From a candidate division TA06 bacterium SM23_40 (GTDB taxonomy: Bacteria; LJUI01; SM1-40): DNA of 54,589 nucleotides. Of this stretch, positions 1-8,863 are shown piece after piece. A program made the position numbers and the translations under genes. Under the pieces are notes generated by a model. That model searched no databases and was not told the DNA's origin. It worked only from the letters and a program-made list of their open reading frames with translations. The stretch is from assembly GCA_001303705.1 (NCBI GenBank), contig LJUI01000008.1, forward strand, positions 1-54,589, in the 5' to 3' direction. Positions within the stretch are counted from its first letter, which is position 1, and the number at the start of each line of letters is the position of its first letter.

Positions 1-655
1 CCCTGCGTACCGTCCCTACTTCTGTCCCCACCCAGGGGCCGACGCCTACCCGCCAGCGATCGATGGTCTCGTCATAACGAGGCACAAGAGCCTTTTCGAT
101 TCTCTGGCCATCCCGATCGACGATAAGGCGCATCTCCGATCCATCGCACTCAGCGACAGCGTCAACAAGATCAGACCAGAACTGCACAGACCTGCCGTCG
201 GCGCTGATGATCCGATCACCCGGGAGCAGCCCTGCCGAGGCGGCCGGGGATCCCTCCTCGATCTGTCCCACAACAGGTTTATACGTCTCGATCCCCAGCG
301 TGTAGACGATGCCGAACAGGATTATCCCTGCAAATACCAGATTTCCCATGGGCCCGGCGAGGACCACGATACTTCGAGCCCACACGGGTTTTGCCGAGAA
401 CCGCCCCTCGGTCTCTGTCTCGACACCCGGTTCCGCCAGCCCCTCCTCGCCGGCCATCCGCACATAGCCGCCGAAGGGAAGGCTCGACAGCCGGTATTCG
501 GTCCCACCCACCTCTATTCCGAAGAGCCGCGGCCCGAACCCGATCGAGAATCTCAGTACCTTGATGCCCAGCCTCTTAGCAGCAAGGAGGTGTCCAAACT
601 CATGGATTACGATCAGCACACTGAGCACGAGTAGCGTGGCGAGCAAGGTAGTCAA
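1..655 (-). CDS. rseP: RseP-family site-2 intramembrane metalloprotease, C-terminus cut by window edge
   Basis: Membrane zinc protease that cuts anti-sigma factors or signal-peptide remnants within the bilayer. The visible 218 residues carry the zinc motif HEFGH at about residues 18-22 in the first membrane helix, a hydrophobic second segment with the GPMGN-type loop near residue 100, and the start of a PDZ domain (GSPA-AGLLPGDRI). The C-terminal LDG motif and last helices lie beyond position 1. No ATG fits; the best start is a TTG at 653-655, 10 bases after the dxr stop. It is the last visible gene of uppS-cdsA-dxr-rseP, an arrangement common in bacteria. The family is clear; the exact start is inferred. 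Confidence 0.9.
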   Translation of the reverse strand, partial: MTTLLATLLVLSVLIVIHEFGHLLAAKRLGIKVLRFSIGFGPRLFGIEVGGTEYRLSSLPFGGYVRMAGEEGLAEPGVETETEGRFSAKPVWARSIVVLAGPMGNLVFAGIILFGIVYTLGIETYKPVVGQIEEGSPAASAGLLPGDRIISADGRSVQFWSDLVDAVAECDGSEMRLIVDRDGQRIEKALVPRYDETIDRWRVGVGPWVGTEVGTVRR

Positions 656-665
656 GATCGCACCA

Positions 666-1844
666 TCACTTCGCGTCCGCCGGCCGCTGACTCCTATCTT
701 CGATCCGACTCGTGACGAACTCCCTCGCCCAGCGGTCGGCCTCGATGACATCTGCATAGGACGGACGCAGCCTGTTTGTGTGGTGACGCATCGCCTCCGA
801 GACCATGGCGGGGATCGTATCGAATCCGATGCGTCCCGCGAGAAAGGAGGCAACCGCCGTGTCATTTGCCGCGTTGAGCACTGCAGGCACGGTTCCCCCT
901 GCCCGCAGAGCATCGTAGGCGAGCGCCAAACATGGAAAGCGCTCGAGATCCGGTTCCCTGAATTCCAGCTGGCCCACAGAGATAAGGTCGCATGACGATG
1001 CCAATGACGGGATCCGTTCCGGGTACACAAGCGCATACTGGATCGGCAAGCGCATGTCAGGTACTGCCAGCTGTGCAATCATTGAGCCATCTGCGAATTC
1101 GACTATGGAATGGATCATCGACTGAGGGTGGATCAGCACCTCTATTTGCTGCGGTTCGAGACCGAAGAGCCAGTGCGCCTCTATGACTTCCAGTCCCTTA
1201 TTCATCAGTGTCGCCGAGTCAATGGTGATCTTCTGTCCCATGCTCCACACCGGATGACGCAGCGCGTCACCGGGTGAGATGCTCGAGAAGGCCTCACGCG
1301 GGGTATCGAGGAACGGGCCCCCAGAGGCGGTCAAAAAGACCCTCGACACCTCCCCCGCGGCACCGCACCGCAGACACTGGTGTATGGCAGAATGCTCACT
1401 GTCGATAGGCAGCAGCTCTCCAGGGCCGGCTGCAACCTCCTCCATCATCAGCTGGCCGAACGTCACCAATATCTCCTTGTTGGCAAGCCCCACCCGCTTC
1501 CCGGAACGGAGCGCCTCTCTCGTGGGCAGGAACCCGGCCACGCCGGCCATGGCGTTTACCACGACGTGGGCTCGCGGGTCCGCTGCAAGGTCGACAAGAG
1601 CCTCCGGCCCGCCCTCAACTGTCGTGTCGGCGGGAAACCCCACCGCCCCCTGGCCGCCGCCCGCGGCCGCATCGGCGAGCACGGCCCGCACAGACCCGTA
1701 CGATCGACACTGCTCTCTCAGCACATCTACCTGCGTATTGGCGGCCATGCCATAGACGCGGAAGCGGTCCGGGAGACGTCGAACCACTTCGAGAGTCATC
1801 CTGCCGATCGACCCTGTTGAACCGAGTATGACCACGTTTTTCAT
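666..1844 (-). CDS. dxr: 1-deoxy-D-xylulose 5-phosphate reductoisomerase
   Basis: Cytosolic NADPH-dependent enzyme converting DXP to 2-C-methyl-D-erythritol 4-phosphate, the committed step of the MEP isoprenoid pathway. The 392 residues are the usual length. Visible are the NADPH-binding GSTGSIG at residues 8-14, NKE at 122-124, the metal-binding D148-S-E150-H, and the ITIDSATLMNKGLEVIEA block near 206-223 with a third metal ligand at about E219. Its ATG overlaps the cdsA stop by four bases (ATGA), which suggests translational coupling. The product feeds the undecaprenyl carrier made by UppS, encoded upstream in the same operon. Confidence 0.97.
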   Translation of the reverse strand: MKNVVILGSTGSIGRMTLEVVRRLPDRFRVYGMAANTQVDVLREQCRSYGSVRAVLADAAAGGGQGAVGFPADTTVEGGPEALVDLAADPRAHVVVNAMAGVAGFLPTREALRSGKRVGLANKEILVTFGQLMMEEVAAGPGELLPIDSEHSAIHQCLRCGAAGEVSRVFLTASGGPFLDTPREAFSSISPGDALRHPVWSMGQKITIDSATLMNKGLEVIEAHWLFGLEPQQIEVLIHPQSMIHSIVEFADGSMIAQLAVPDMRLPIQYALVYPERIPSLASSCDLISVGQLEFREPDLERFPCLALAYDALRAGGTVPAVLNAANDTAVASFLAGRIGFDTIPAMVSEAMRHHTNRLRPSYADVIEADRWAREFVTSRIEDRSQRPADAK

Positions 1845-2671
1845 CGAAGCACAAAGAATCTGAGGTAGTAGTACGTGATAGGCGCAGTCAACAGTAGGCT
1901 GTCGAACCTGTCGAGCACACCGCCGTGACCGGGTATCGTCTTAGCCGAATCCTTGAGATTCGCGTCTCGCTTGATCAGCGATTCAATCAGATCGCCGATG
2001 GTGGCGAAGGCACTCACCAGCACCCCGAGGCCGATGCAATCTCCGATAGTAAGATAGCGCGCGAACCACGCTCTCGCCACAAACGCCATCACAAGCACAG
2101 ACAGTGTTCCATACACGACGCCCTCGACTGACTTCTCCGGGCTTATCCGCGCAAGCAGCTTTCGCCTGCCGAACCCTATCCCGGCAAAGTAGGCCGTGGT
2201 GTCGAATGCCCAGGTGAGTACGTACGGGAGAAGCGCATAGCCCGTGCCTTCACTGTATTCAGTGCCCAGCACACGCGGCAGCTCGCGCAGAAGAAGCAGA
2301 TGACTTCCCAACCAGCCGACATAGAGGATGCCAAAGATCGTGCCTGCAATGTGGAATATCGCGCGGTCGAGATCGCGCCGAAACAGCTCCGAGACCATTG
2401 CGACGAACAGGACCAACGTGAACAGGGTGAACGCCCAGAGGGGATTCTGGAAGTAGACACCGAACCCGAGGATCACCGCCCCCCCGATCCCCAGAGTCTT
2501 TCGCGGCCTCGTGCCCTTTGTCTCCATGATGCGGTAGTATTCGTACGTGCCGACGCCTATCAGGAGTTCAACGAGGATCAAATAGTAGATCCCACCCTCG
2601 TGAAGTATGATCACCAAGATGGGGATGTAGAGGCAGGCTGTGACAATCCGTCTGACCAAGTTCAGTGTCAT
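1841..2671 (-). CDS. cdsA: Phosphatidate cytidylyltransferase
   Basis: Integral inner-membrane enzyme making CDP-diacylglycerol from phosphatidate and CTP, the precursor of all phospholipids. The 276-residue protein is strongly hydrophobic with about eight predicted helices. It ends with the CTP_transf_1 signature: SPEKS at 177-181 and the S231-L-I-K-R-D ... GHGGVLDRFDS block near 231-257, whose aspartates bind metal and substrate. The ATG overlaps the uppS stop by four bases and the stop overlaps the dxr start by four, so three genes are tightly coupled. Confidence 0.95.
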   Translation of the reverse strand: MTLNLVRRIVTACLYIPILVIILHEGGIYYLILVELLIGVGTYEYYRIMETKGTRPRKTLGIGGAVILGFGVYFQNPLWAFTLFTLVLFVAMVSELFRRDLDRAIFHIAGTIFGILYVGWLGSHLLLLRELPRVLGTEYSEGTGYALLPYVLTWAFDTTAYFAGIGFGRRKLLARISPEKSVEGVVYGTLSVLVMAFVARAWFARYLTIGDCIGLGVLVSAFATIGDLIESLIKRDANLKDSAKTIPGHGGVLDRFDSLLLTAPITYYYLRFFVLR

Positions 2672-3417
2672 TCGACTCGACCATATCTCCGCTCACGCCT
2701 TCCGAATTCCCTGACAGCCTCGTAAAGATGCTCCCGCCGGAAATCTGGCCACATCACATCGGTTACCCATATCTCCGTGTAAGCGAGCTGCCAGAGGAGG
2801 AAGTTGGAGATGCGGAGTTCCCCGCTCGTCCGTATCAGCAGATCGGGGTCCGGGATTTCGGGATCATACAGGTAGTTGCGAAAACTCTCCTCGTCCAGCG
2901 CATCGAGTGAGAGCTCCCCCGTCTTGATCCTGCGCGCAACGGATCGAACGCCATCAACGATCTCACTCCGTCCTCCATAGCTGAGGGCCAGGCGGAGCTT
3001 GAGTCCGGTATTGCCTGAAGTCTCCTTGATCGCCCTGATCAGTTCATCGCGCACTGGCCCCGGCAGGTCGTCGATCCGCCCAATCGTCCGCAATTGCACC
3101 TGATTCTTCTGTAATTCCTTGAGCTCCGACCGGATCTGCTCCCGTAGGAGGCCGAGGAGTGCCGATATCTCTCGTCTCGGACGTTGCCAGTTCTCGATCG
3201 AGAACGCATAGATCGTGAGGACATCAATGCCCATTTCACCACAGGCACGCACCGTATCTCGAACCGACTCGATACCTGCCCGGTGCCCGGCAATGCGCGG
3301 CAATCCACGCTGCCGGGCCCATCGTCCGTTCCCGTCCGGTATGACGGCAAGATGACGGGGCAGCGTTGCTCCCTTCAGATCCTCAGGTACCCCTTCTTGC
3401 TCGTTTCGCCCTGGCAC
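2668..3417 (-). CDS. uppS: Isoprenyl (undecaprenyl) diphosphate synthase
   Basis: Cytosolic cis-prenyltransferase that extends farnesyl diphosphate with isopentenyl diphosphate to give the C55 carrier lipid for peptidoglycan and LPS. The PDGNGRWA motif holds the catalytic Asp (about residue 28, close to E. coli D26). Also visible are YAFSIENWQRP, LALSYGGRSEI and the C-terminal PDLLIRTSGE-R-SNFLLWQ-AY-E block. The frame stays open upstream to 3609, but that codon lies inside the -35 box of the operon promoter, so it cannot be the start. I chose the GTG at 3415-3417, with GAGGG eight bases upstream; an ATG at 3474 without a ribosome site is the alternative. Confidence 0.93.
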   Translation of the reverse strand: MPGRNEQEGVPEDLKGATLPRHLAVIPDGNGRWARQRGLPRIAGHRAGIESVRDTVRACGEMGIDVLTIYAFSIENWQRPRREISALLGLLREQIRSELKELQKNQVQLRTIGRIDDLPGPVRDELIRAIKETSGNTGLKLRLALSYGGRSEIVDGVRSVARRIKTGELSLDALDEESFRNYLYDPEIPDPDLLIRTSGELRISNFLLWQLAYTEIWVTDVMWPDFRREHLYEAVREFGRRERRYGRVE

Positions 3418-3580
3418 TCTCCCGACCCTCTTCCATCGATTGCCTGTCCCCGAGCGCAACGCGACTTCAGTCATCACAACAGAGTAGACCGCTAACCATC
3501 GGCTCCAGAGATGGGCACGCAACCCTACGACACAGGAATCGCCTAACCCTTTGGCGATAAATGCCGTCAGCCCTTCGCGG

Positions 3581-3609
3581 ATTATAGATACCGCACTGTG
3601 CGATGTCAA
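3581..3609 (-). promoter_or_regulatory. Sigma-70 type promoter with perfect consensus boxes, for uppS-cdsA-dxr-rseP
   Basis: On the minus strand TTGACA (3604-3609) and TATAAT (3581-3586) are separated by exactly 17 bases. Both hexamers match the housekeeping consensus without mismatch. The 17-base spacer contains an 11-base inverted repeat, CGCACAGTGCG (3592-3602), which could be an operator. Transcription would begin near 3574, leaving about 155 bases of leader before the chosen uppS start. Confidence 0.85.
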
Positions 3610-3638
3610 GGCAATTCCCCGACCACCGCCACAGATAG

Positions 3639-3667
3639 AAAAAGCCCTTCGCGACTACACGAAGGAC
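3639..3667 (-). terminator. Rho-independent terminator after frr
   Basis: On the minus strand an eight-pair stem GTCCTTCG/CGAAGGGC (one G-U pair) with an eight-base loop is followed by GC and TTTTTC. It sits about 65 bases after the frr stop and just before the uppS promoter, so it separates the rplM-to-frr unit from the uppS operon. Confidence 0.8.
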
Positions 3668-3732
3668 CCCAGCTTCCGCAATGGCAGGCGCCACAAGCAC
3701 TGTGTTGTCGAGGGGACGTCGCACGAGACGTC

Positions 3733-4290
3733 CTAGACCTCCATGATCTCCTTCTCCTTATCCAGTAATAGAGCGTCGACCTCTTCGATGGTCTTGTCCG
3801 TCAGCTCCTGAATCTTCTCGAACCACCGGTGCTCTTCATCCCGGGATATCTCCCCCGTCTTCTCCATCTTCTTGAGAGCATCGTTTGCGTCCCGGCGGAT
3901 GTTGCGCGCCGCGATACGACCCTCCTCTGCCAGCTTTCTGACGACCCTCACGAGTTCTTTCCGCCTCTCCTCAGTCAGGGGGGGGATGGGGACGCGCACG
4001 ATGTTTCCGTCGTTCGACGGCGTGAGTCCCAGATCAGACTTGTGCAGAGCCCTCTCGATCTCCGGAATGATGCTCTTGTCCCACGGTTGAATGACGAGGA
4101 GCCGCATTTCCGGCACGCTTATACCCGCGACCTGGCTGAGCGCGACCTGCGAGCCGTAGTAGTCCACCTTGATGCCGTCAAGGAGCGTCGTCGTCGCCTT
4201 GCCCGTCCGTATCCCCGCCAGTTCGCGTCCCACCGCCTCGACGCTCTTCTCCATCTTCGCCTTGGTTTCTCGAAAGACAGGATCGAACAT
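3733..4290 (-). CDS. frr: Ribosome recycling factor
   Basis: Splits post-termination ribosomes together with EF-G. The 185-residue length is exactly that of the family. Recognisable blocks are GRELAGIRTGKA-T-LLD near residues 22-39, YYGS-VALSQVA at 44-54, and the C-terminal helix VRKLAEEGR-AARNIRRDAND. GGAGG lies eight to nine bases before the ATG, inside the last codons of pyrH. It is the last gene of rplM-rpsI-rpsB-tsf-pyrH-frr and is followed by a clear terminator. Confidence 0.97.
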   Translation of the reverse strand: MFDPVFRETKAKMEKSVEAVGRELAGIRTGKATTTLLDGIKVDYYGSQVALSQVAGISVPEMRLLVIQPWDKSIIPEIERALHKSDLGLTPSNDGNIVRVPIPPLTEERRKELVRVVRKLAEEGRIAARNIRRDANDALKKMEKTGEISRDEEHRWFEKIQELTDKTIEEVDALLLDKEKEIMEV

Positions 4291-4294
4291 GGAA

Positions 4295-5014
4295 TCAACC
4301 CTCCCTCACAACCGTACCGACCTTCTCTCCTTCTATAACACGACGAAGGTTACCGCTCACGTTCAGGTTGAAAACGATGATCGGCAGGGAGTTCTCCATA
4401 CAGAGTGAGATCGCCGTGGCATCCATGGCCTTGAGACCCTTGCTCAGGACTTCGAGATAGGTGAGCTCATCGTACTTGGTTGCATCCGGGACCTCCACCG
4501 GATCCGCATCGTAGATCCCTTCGACCTTAGTGCCCTTCAGGATAACCTCTGCCCCGATCTCCACCGCGCGGAGCGTGGCGGCCGTATCAGTTGTGAAGTA
4601 GGGATTTCCTGTCCCACAGGCAAAAATGACGACTCGGTTCTTCTCCAGATGTCGCGTCGCTCGCCGCCTGATATATGGCTCCGCCATCTGGGATATTGCT
4701 ATTGCGCTCATCACACGGGTCACAGTGCCGTGCTTTTCCAGGTAATCCTGAAGGGCGACGGCGTTGATCATCGTGGCGAGCATCCCCATATAATCACCTG
4801 TGACTCGCTCCACTCCCAGATGCTCTGCCGTGTGGCCGCGAAAGATGTTCCCGCCCCCGATCACCAGTCCCAACTCGACTCCAGTCTCCACTGCATCGAG
4901 CACTTCAGTGCCAACGCGTTCAAGCGACATGGGATCTATCCCACGCCCACCCTCTGGCGCGAGGACCTCACCGCTCAACTTCAGCAGAACACGTCCGTAT
5001 CTCCGCTCTGACAC
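4295..5014 (-). CDS. pyrH: UMP kinase
   Basis: Phosphorylates UMP to UDP, feeding pyrimidine nucleotide and cell-wall precursor pools. From the GTG at 5012-5014 the protein is 239 residues, matching the family. Motifs visible are VLLKLSGE at the N-terminus, [12 protein letters not shown], the [16 protein letters not shown] segment, and [17 protein letters not shown]. The frame is open further up to 5068, but that would overlap tsf and add unmatched residues; GGGG lies about six bases before the GTG. The tsf-pyrH-frr order is widespread. Confidence 0.95.
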   Translation of the reverse strand: MSERRYGRVLLKLSGEVLAPEGGRGIDPMSLERVGTEVLDAVETGVELGLVIGGGNIFRGHTAEHLGVERVTGDYMGMLATMINAVALQDYLEKHGTVTRVMSAIAISQMAEPYIRRRATRHLEKNRVVIFACGTGNPYFTTDTAATLRAVEIGAEVILKGTKVEGIYDADPVEVPDATKYDELTYLEVLSKGLKAMDATAISLCMENSLPIIVFNLNVSGNLRRVIEGEKVGTVVREG

Positions 5015-5042
5015 GTCTACCCCGCAATCGAGGAGGACGACC

Positions 5043-5636
5043 TCACTCGCCCAGACGGAACCGCGCAAACCGTCTCACTGTGATATTCTCGCCGATCTTG
5101 GCGATCTGCTCGGTGATCACATCCCCTACCGTACGGTCGGGATCCTTGATGAACGGTTGCTCCAGGAGGCAGGTATCCCGGTAGAATTTCTCCATTTTCC
5201 CTTCGACGATCCGCTCGACTACCTGCTCCGGCTTCCCCGAACTCCGGGCCTGACTGCGATAGATATCCTGCTCCCGCTCAATAAGATCAGCCGGGAGCTG
5301 GTCCCTCGATACTGCAATTGGATTCGACGCTGCCACCTGCATGGCGATATCCCTCGCAAGCCGTCGAAACTCCTCGTTCCTGCCGACAAAGTCTGTCTCG
5401 CAGTTGATCTCCACCAGGACACCCAAACGCTCGCCGGGATGGATGTAGGCGTCTATCACCCCCTCGAGAGTAGCTCTCCCCACCCGTTTCCCCGCCTTGG
5501 CAATGCCTTGTTTGCGCAGATGCTCAATGGCAGCTTCGATGTCGCCGTCGGTGGCCTCGAGCGCCCGTTTGCAGTCCATGATACCGACACCAGTTCTCTC
5601 CCGCAACTCCTTCACCAGCGTTGGCGTAATACCCAT
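5043..5636 (-). CDS. tsf: Elongation factor Ts, short form
   Basis: Nucleotide-exchange factor for EF-Tu. The N-terminal UBA-like domain ([19 protein letters not shown]), the core [14 protein letters not shown] with the TDFV motif that enters EF-Tu, and a C-terminal dimerisation part are all present. At 197 residues it is the compact type known from Thermus, lacking most of the second core subdomain and coiled coil of the E. coli protein (about 283). The reading frame is clean, so this is a family variant and not a truncation. Confidence 0.96.
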   Translation of the reverse strand: MGITPTLVKELRERTGVGIMDCKRALEATDGDIEAAIEHLRKQGIAKAGKRVGRATLEGVIDAYIHPGERLGVLVEINCETDFVGRNEEFRRLARDIAMQVAASNPIAVSRDQLPADLIEREQDIYRSQARSSGKPEQVVERIVEGKMEKFYRDTCLLEQPFIKDPDRTVGDVITEQIAKIGENITVRRFARFRLGE

Positions 5637-5740
5637 CTCCTCTCATCCCCCAATGGAGGTTAGCACTCAGTCATCTCTCTGGCCGACCGCACCCGTTCGA
5701 TTCGATCCTCCGCACACACAGTCGATAGCGCCGATGATCG

Positions 5741-6514
5741 TCATGATTGCTGAGGCGTCGTCATGCCCTCAGTCCAGGCCTCCATCTTCTTGCCCTCGGT
5801 CGATGCGGCGAGTTCTGTGCGGCGGTCCATGAGTCTTTGTTTGCCTTCAAGTACTGCGTCAGCGATCAACCTGGTAATCAGCCTCACCGACCGTATCGCA
5901 TCGTCGTTCCCCGGGATCGGATAGTCGATAGGATCCGGATCGGAGTTGGTGTCGAGAATGGCAACGACGGGGACCCGAATGCGGTTCGCCTCCGCCACCG
6001 CGATCCTCTCCTTCCGGGCGTCTACGACATATACGATGCTCGGCAGATCATTCATCTCCTTGATACCCCCCAAGATCCGTTCGAGTCGCTCCCTCTCCTT
6101 CTCGAAACGAAGCACCTCCTTCTTGGGGAGAAGGTCGAACCGACCATCCTCCTTCATGCGCTCCAGGCTCTTCAGCCGTTCTATGTTGCGTTTGATCGTC
6201 CGGAAGTTCGTCAGCATTCCTCCCAGCCAGCGCTCTGAAACACTGAACATCGCGCAGCGGGCGCTCTCTTGAACAATGGTCTCCTTGGCCTGCCGTTTCG
6301 TGCCGACGAAGAGAACAGTCCCGCCGTCCGCCACGGCATCCGATACCGTCTGGCTCGCTTTACGAAGGAGGTTGGCAGTCTTCTGGAGGTCGATGATGTA
6401 GATCCCATTCCGCTCCGAGAAGATGTATTTCTTCATCTTCGGGTTCCACCGGCGAGTGCGGTGCCCGAAGTGAACGCCAGCCTCGAGCAGTTCTTTCATC
6501 GAGACTACTGACAA
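5741..6514 (-). CDS. rpsB: 30S ribosomal protein S2
   Basis: Small-subunit protein at the head-body junction that is needed for S1 binding. The 257 residues include the typical [21 protein letters not shown] start, [39 protein letters not shown] and [14 protein letters not shown]. The start is a TTG at 6512-6514 with AAGGAG six bases upstream; an ATG five codons later has no such site. Upstream partner of tsf, as in most bacteria. Confidence 0.97.
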   Translation of the reverse strand: MSVVSMKELLEAGVHFGHRTRRWNPKMKKYIFSERNGIYIIDLQKTANLLRKASQTVSDAVADGGTVLFVGTKRQAKETIVQESARCAMFSVSERWLGGMLTNFRTIKRNIERLKSLERMKEDGRFDLLPKKEVLRFEKERERLERILGGIKEMNDLPSIVYVVDARKERIAVAEANRIRVPVVAILDTNSDPDPIDYPIPGNDDAIRSVRLITRLIADAVLEGKQRLMDRRTELAASTEGKKMEAWTEGMTTPQQS

Positions 6515-6657
6515 GATTCTCTCCTTCCTGCGAATCGGTTATCGCCTCCGCTCCCGTCAACTCCCATCCGGACTGGACCCGCGGGCTCTTCACCTGCTGA
6601 GAGCCGGGGTGCCCAGCACCGCCGGTGGGATCGGGGAGCGTGTGAAATGGAGGCAGA

Positions 6658-7050
6658 CTAGCGCTTGGAGAACTGGAAACGCTTTCTGCGCTTAGCCAGC
6701 CCGTACTTCATGCGTTCTTTCCGTCTCGGATCCCTCATCAGGAACCCGGACTTCTTCAGAACAGGCCGCAACGAATCATCGTATCGGAGGAGAGCTCTCG
6801 CTATGCCGAGCCGCAGAGCACCCGCCTGGCCCGAGATCCCGCCCCCTCCGACCTTCGCCAACAAGTCGAATTGGTCTCCCGTCTCCGTAAGGTTGAACGG
6901 CTGCTCAATGATCATGACGAGGCTCTCCCGGCCGAAGTAGTCCATAAGATCATTCCCGTTGACCCGCCTCCGGCCCGAGCCAGGCCTCAGCCGAACTTCG
7001 GCCACGGATTCCTTTCTGCGACCTGTCGCCCGGTATTCAACCAGCGCCAT
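6658..7050 (-). CDS. rpsI: 30S ribosomal protein S9
   Basis: Head protein of the small subunit whose C-terminal tail reaches the P-site tRNA. At 130 residues it is of standard length, with [15 protein letters not shown], the [18 protein letters not shown] block and the basic C-terminal [21 protein letters not shown] ending KR. The chosen ATG (7048-7050) has GGAGG five bases upstream; an earlier in-frame ATG at 7062 overlaps that ribosome site and is unlikely. Pairs with rplM upstream. Confidence 0.97.
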   Translation of the reverse strand: MALVEYRATGRRKESVAEVRLRPGSGRRRVNGNDLMDYFGRESLVMIIEQPFNLTETGDQFDLLAKVGGGGISGQAGALRLGIARALLRYDDSLRPVLKKSGFLMRDPRRKERMKYGLAKRRKRFQFSKR

Positions 7051-7209
7051 ATGGACCTCCATTAATAGACTTCACCCGCGCCACTGGTACTCGAAAGTCA
7101 AGACCGCCCCCGCAAGACCCCAGTCCTGATCGCGAGGCAACGGCTTCAGAAGCCACGACTATGAGCCAAGATCCCCAGGCAGGACAGGCTGCGGGGTGAC
7201 TCGCCTCGC

Positions 7210-7638
7210 TCATATGGCCAGTACTTCAGGCGTCTGAGCCTGGTGCGGGTGAGTCGGACCGCTGTACACACGAAGTTTCTTGAGCATTCTCCGCCCGAGG
7301 CGATTTCGGGGAAGCATGCCCTTCACCGCCAGGTAGATGACTCTCTCCGGATGTTTCTCCAGCATCTGCTTGAACGTGATCGTCTTCACGCCGCCGGGGT
7401 AGCCAGAATGGCGATGGTACGTCTTCGTCTGCGATTTCTGGCCGGTCACGATGACCTTTTCTGCATTGATGACGATGACGTGGTCCCCGAGATCGAGGTG
7501 CGGAGTGAACTCCGGCCTATGTTTGCCCCGAAGTATGTAGGCAATGCGACTCGCTAGCCTGCCGAGCACTTTCCCTTCGGCATCGACCACATACCACCGC
7601 TGCTCAGCCTCGAGGAGTCCAGGAACATATGTCCGCAT
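7210..7638 (-). CDS. rplM: 50S ribosomal protein L13
   Basis: Early-assembly protein of the large subunit. The 142 residues show [16 protein letters not shown], the [14 protein letters not shown] block, the [12 protein letters not shown] motif, the [13 protein letters not shown] signature and VY-G-THPH-AQ. GGAGG lies five bases before the ATG. It opens the rplM-rpsI-rpsB-tsf-pyrH-frr unit, with a promoter at 7680-7709. Confidence 0.97.
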   Translation of the reverse strand: MRTYVPGLLEAEQRWYVVDAEGKVLGRLASRIAYILRGKHRPEFTPHLDLGDHVIVINAEKVIVTGQKSQTKTYHRHSGYPGGVKTITFKQMLEKHPERVIYLAVKGMLPRNRLGRRMLKKLRVYSGPTHPHQAQTPEVLAI

Positions 7639-7679
7639 CGGACCCTCCTTGATGCCCTCAGAAGTCCGCTAAAATACTT

Positions 7680-7709
7680 AATCTACATCCCATCGTCGCC
7701 TAAAGTCAA
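7680..7709 (-). promoter_or_regulatory. Putative sigma-70 promoter for rplM operon
   Basis: Minus strand TTGACT (7704-7709), an 18-base spacer and TAGATT (7680-7685), placed between the mtnA terminator and rplM. The predicted start near 7673 gives a leader of about 35 bases. Confidence 0.65.
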
Positions 7710-7732
7710 GGAAAATCTGGGTATATCTGACG

Positions 7733-7760
7733 AAAAACTGGGCTAGCCCCCGAAGCCCAA
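7733..7760 (-). terminator. Rho-independent terminator after mtnA
   Basis: Minus strand stem TTGGGCT/AGCCCAG (one G-U pair) with a nine-base loop, followed at once by TTTTTC. It begins 13 bases after the mtnA stop and ends the maf-mtnA unit. Confidence 0.75.
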
Positions 7761-7773
7761 GTGAATCATCATC

Positions 7774-8817
7774 TTACGGCTCAGCGACGATCCCGGGGAG
7801 ATTCTGCCCCACCGGCTCTTCGATAATGCCTCGCTCGGTCACTATCGCGGAGACCAGCTCCGCGGGCGTGACGTCGAAGGCCGGATTTCTCACAGGCATG
7901 TCGGCGGGCGCGATGGCATGTCCGGCGATCTCTCGCACTTCTTCCGGACCACGTTCCTCAATGGGGATCTCAGCGCCGCTGCCGATCGAGAGATCGAACG
8001 TCGAGACGGGGGCCGCCACATAGAAAGGGATGCCGTGCCTTCGGGCGGAGATCGCCAGTCCGTACGTACCGATCTTGTTGGCGACATCCCCGTTGCGGGC
8101 TATTCTATCGGCACCCACGATGACGCAATCGATCCGCTCCTGGCGCATGATGTGTGCGGCCGCTCCGTCGCATATGAGTGTCGCCCCTATCCCCTCTTTC
8201 ACTAGCTCCCACGCCGTGAGCCTTGCCCCCTGGAGAACCGGCCGCGTCTCAGGCACAAAGACATGAATCTGTTTCCCCTTCTCTCTCGCCGAGCGGATCA
8301 CCCCCAGTGCAGTTCCCCACCCGGCCGTGGCCAGAGCTCCGGCATTGCAGTAGGTCATCACCTTTGCCGTCCCGCCGATGAGACGGGCGCCATACTCTCC
8401 AATCGTACGGCATTGTGCGAGGTCCTCGGCAGCAATGGCCTTGGCCTCCTCGAGCAAAGCATGTCGGACGCCCTCTCGCCCCAATGCGGCGGCCTCCGTG
8501 AAGACCCCTTCCATCCTGTCCAGGGCCCACCTTAGATTGATGGCTGTCGGCCTTGCCGCCTCCACCAGGGCCCGGTCACATCGAAACTGCTGTTGAAGAG
8601 CAGCTCGATCATCTGTATCCAGATACCAGATACTCAACACCATGCCCATCGCCGCGGCGACTCCGATGGCCGGAGCTCCGCGGACCGACAGATTCTGAAT
8701 GGCATCGGCGACCTCCGCCCCGGTCCTGCACTCTATGTATGCGAGCGAGTGCGGCAATCGCCGTTGGTCGATGAGACGCACAACTCCATCAGCCCATTCT
8801 ACTGTCCGTATCTCCAT
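7774..8817 (-). CDS. mtnA: S-methyl-5-thioribose-1-phosphate isomerase
   Basis: Isomerises methylthioribose 1-phosphate to methylthioribulose 1-phosphate in the methionine salvage pathway. The 347 residues match the family (eIF2B-alpha/beta/delta-like fold). Visible are the N-terminal LIDQR-LP, SVRGAPAIGVAAA near residues 45-57, the T-YCNAGALATAG-GTALG block holding the catalytic Cys, and VGADRIARNGDVANKIGTY with the catalytic Asp. No other salvage gene lies nearby. Close relatives can act on other pentose phosphates, so the exact substrate is inferred. Confidence 0.92.
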   Translation of the reverse strand: MEIRTVEWADGVVRLIDQRRLPHSLAYIECRTGAEVADAIQNLSVRGAPAIGVAAAMGMVLSIWYLDTDDRAALQQQFRCDRALVEAARPTAINLRWALDRMEGVFTEAAALGREGVRHALLEEAKAIAAEDLAQCRTIGEYGARLIGGTAKVMTYCNAGALATAGWGTALGVIRSAREKGKQIHVFVPETRPVLQGARLTAWELVKEGIGATLICDGAAAHIMRQERIDCVIVGADRIARNGDVANKIGTYGLAISARRHGIPFYVAAPVSTFDLSIGSGAEIPIEERGPEEVREIAGHAIAPADMPVRNPAFDVTPAELVSAIVTERGIIEEPVGQNLPGIVAEP

Positions 8818-8863
8818 CGTCGCACCTCGGAAGTACCTGTCGCCTTGTCCGTTTCCCGTACGC

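Noticed and set aside
3418-3609. A 64-codon upstream extension of uppS
   Set aside because: Its first codon lies in the -35 box of a consensus promoter, so it would not be transcribed from that promoter, and the added residues do not resemble the family N-terminus.
7051-7209. Possible small gene between rpsI and rplM
   Set aside because: No frame with start, ribosome site and plausible composition was found; also no clear hairpin.
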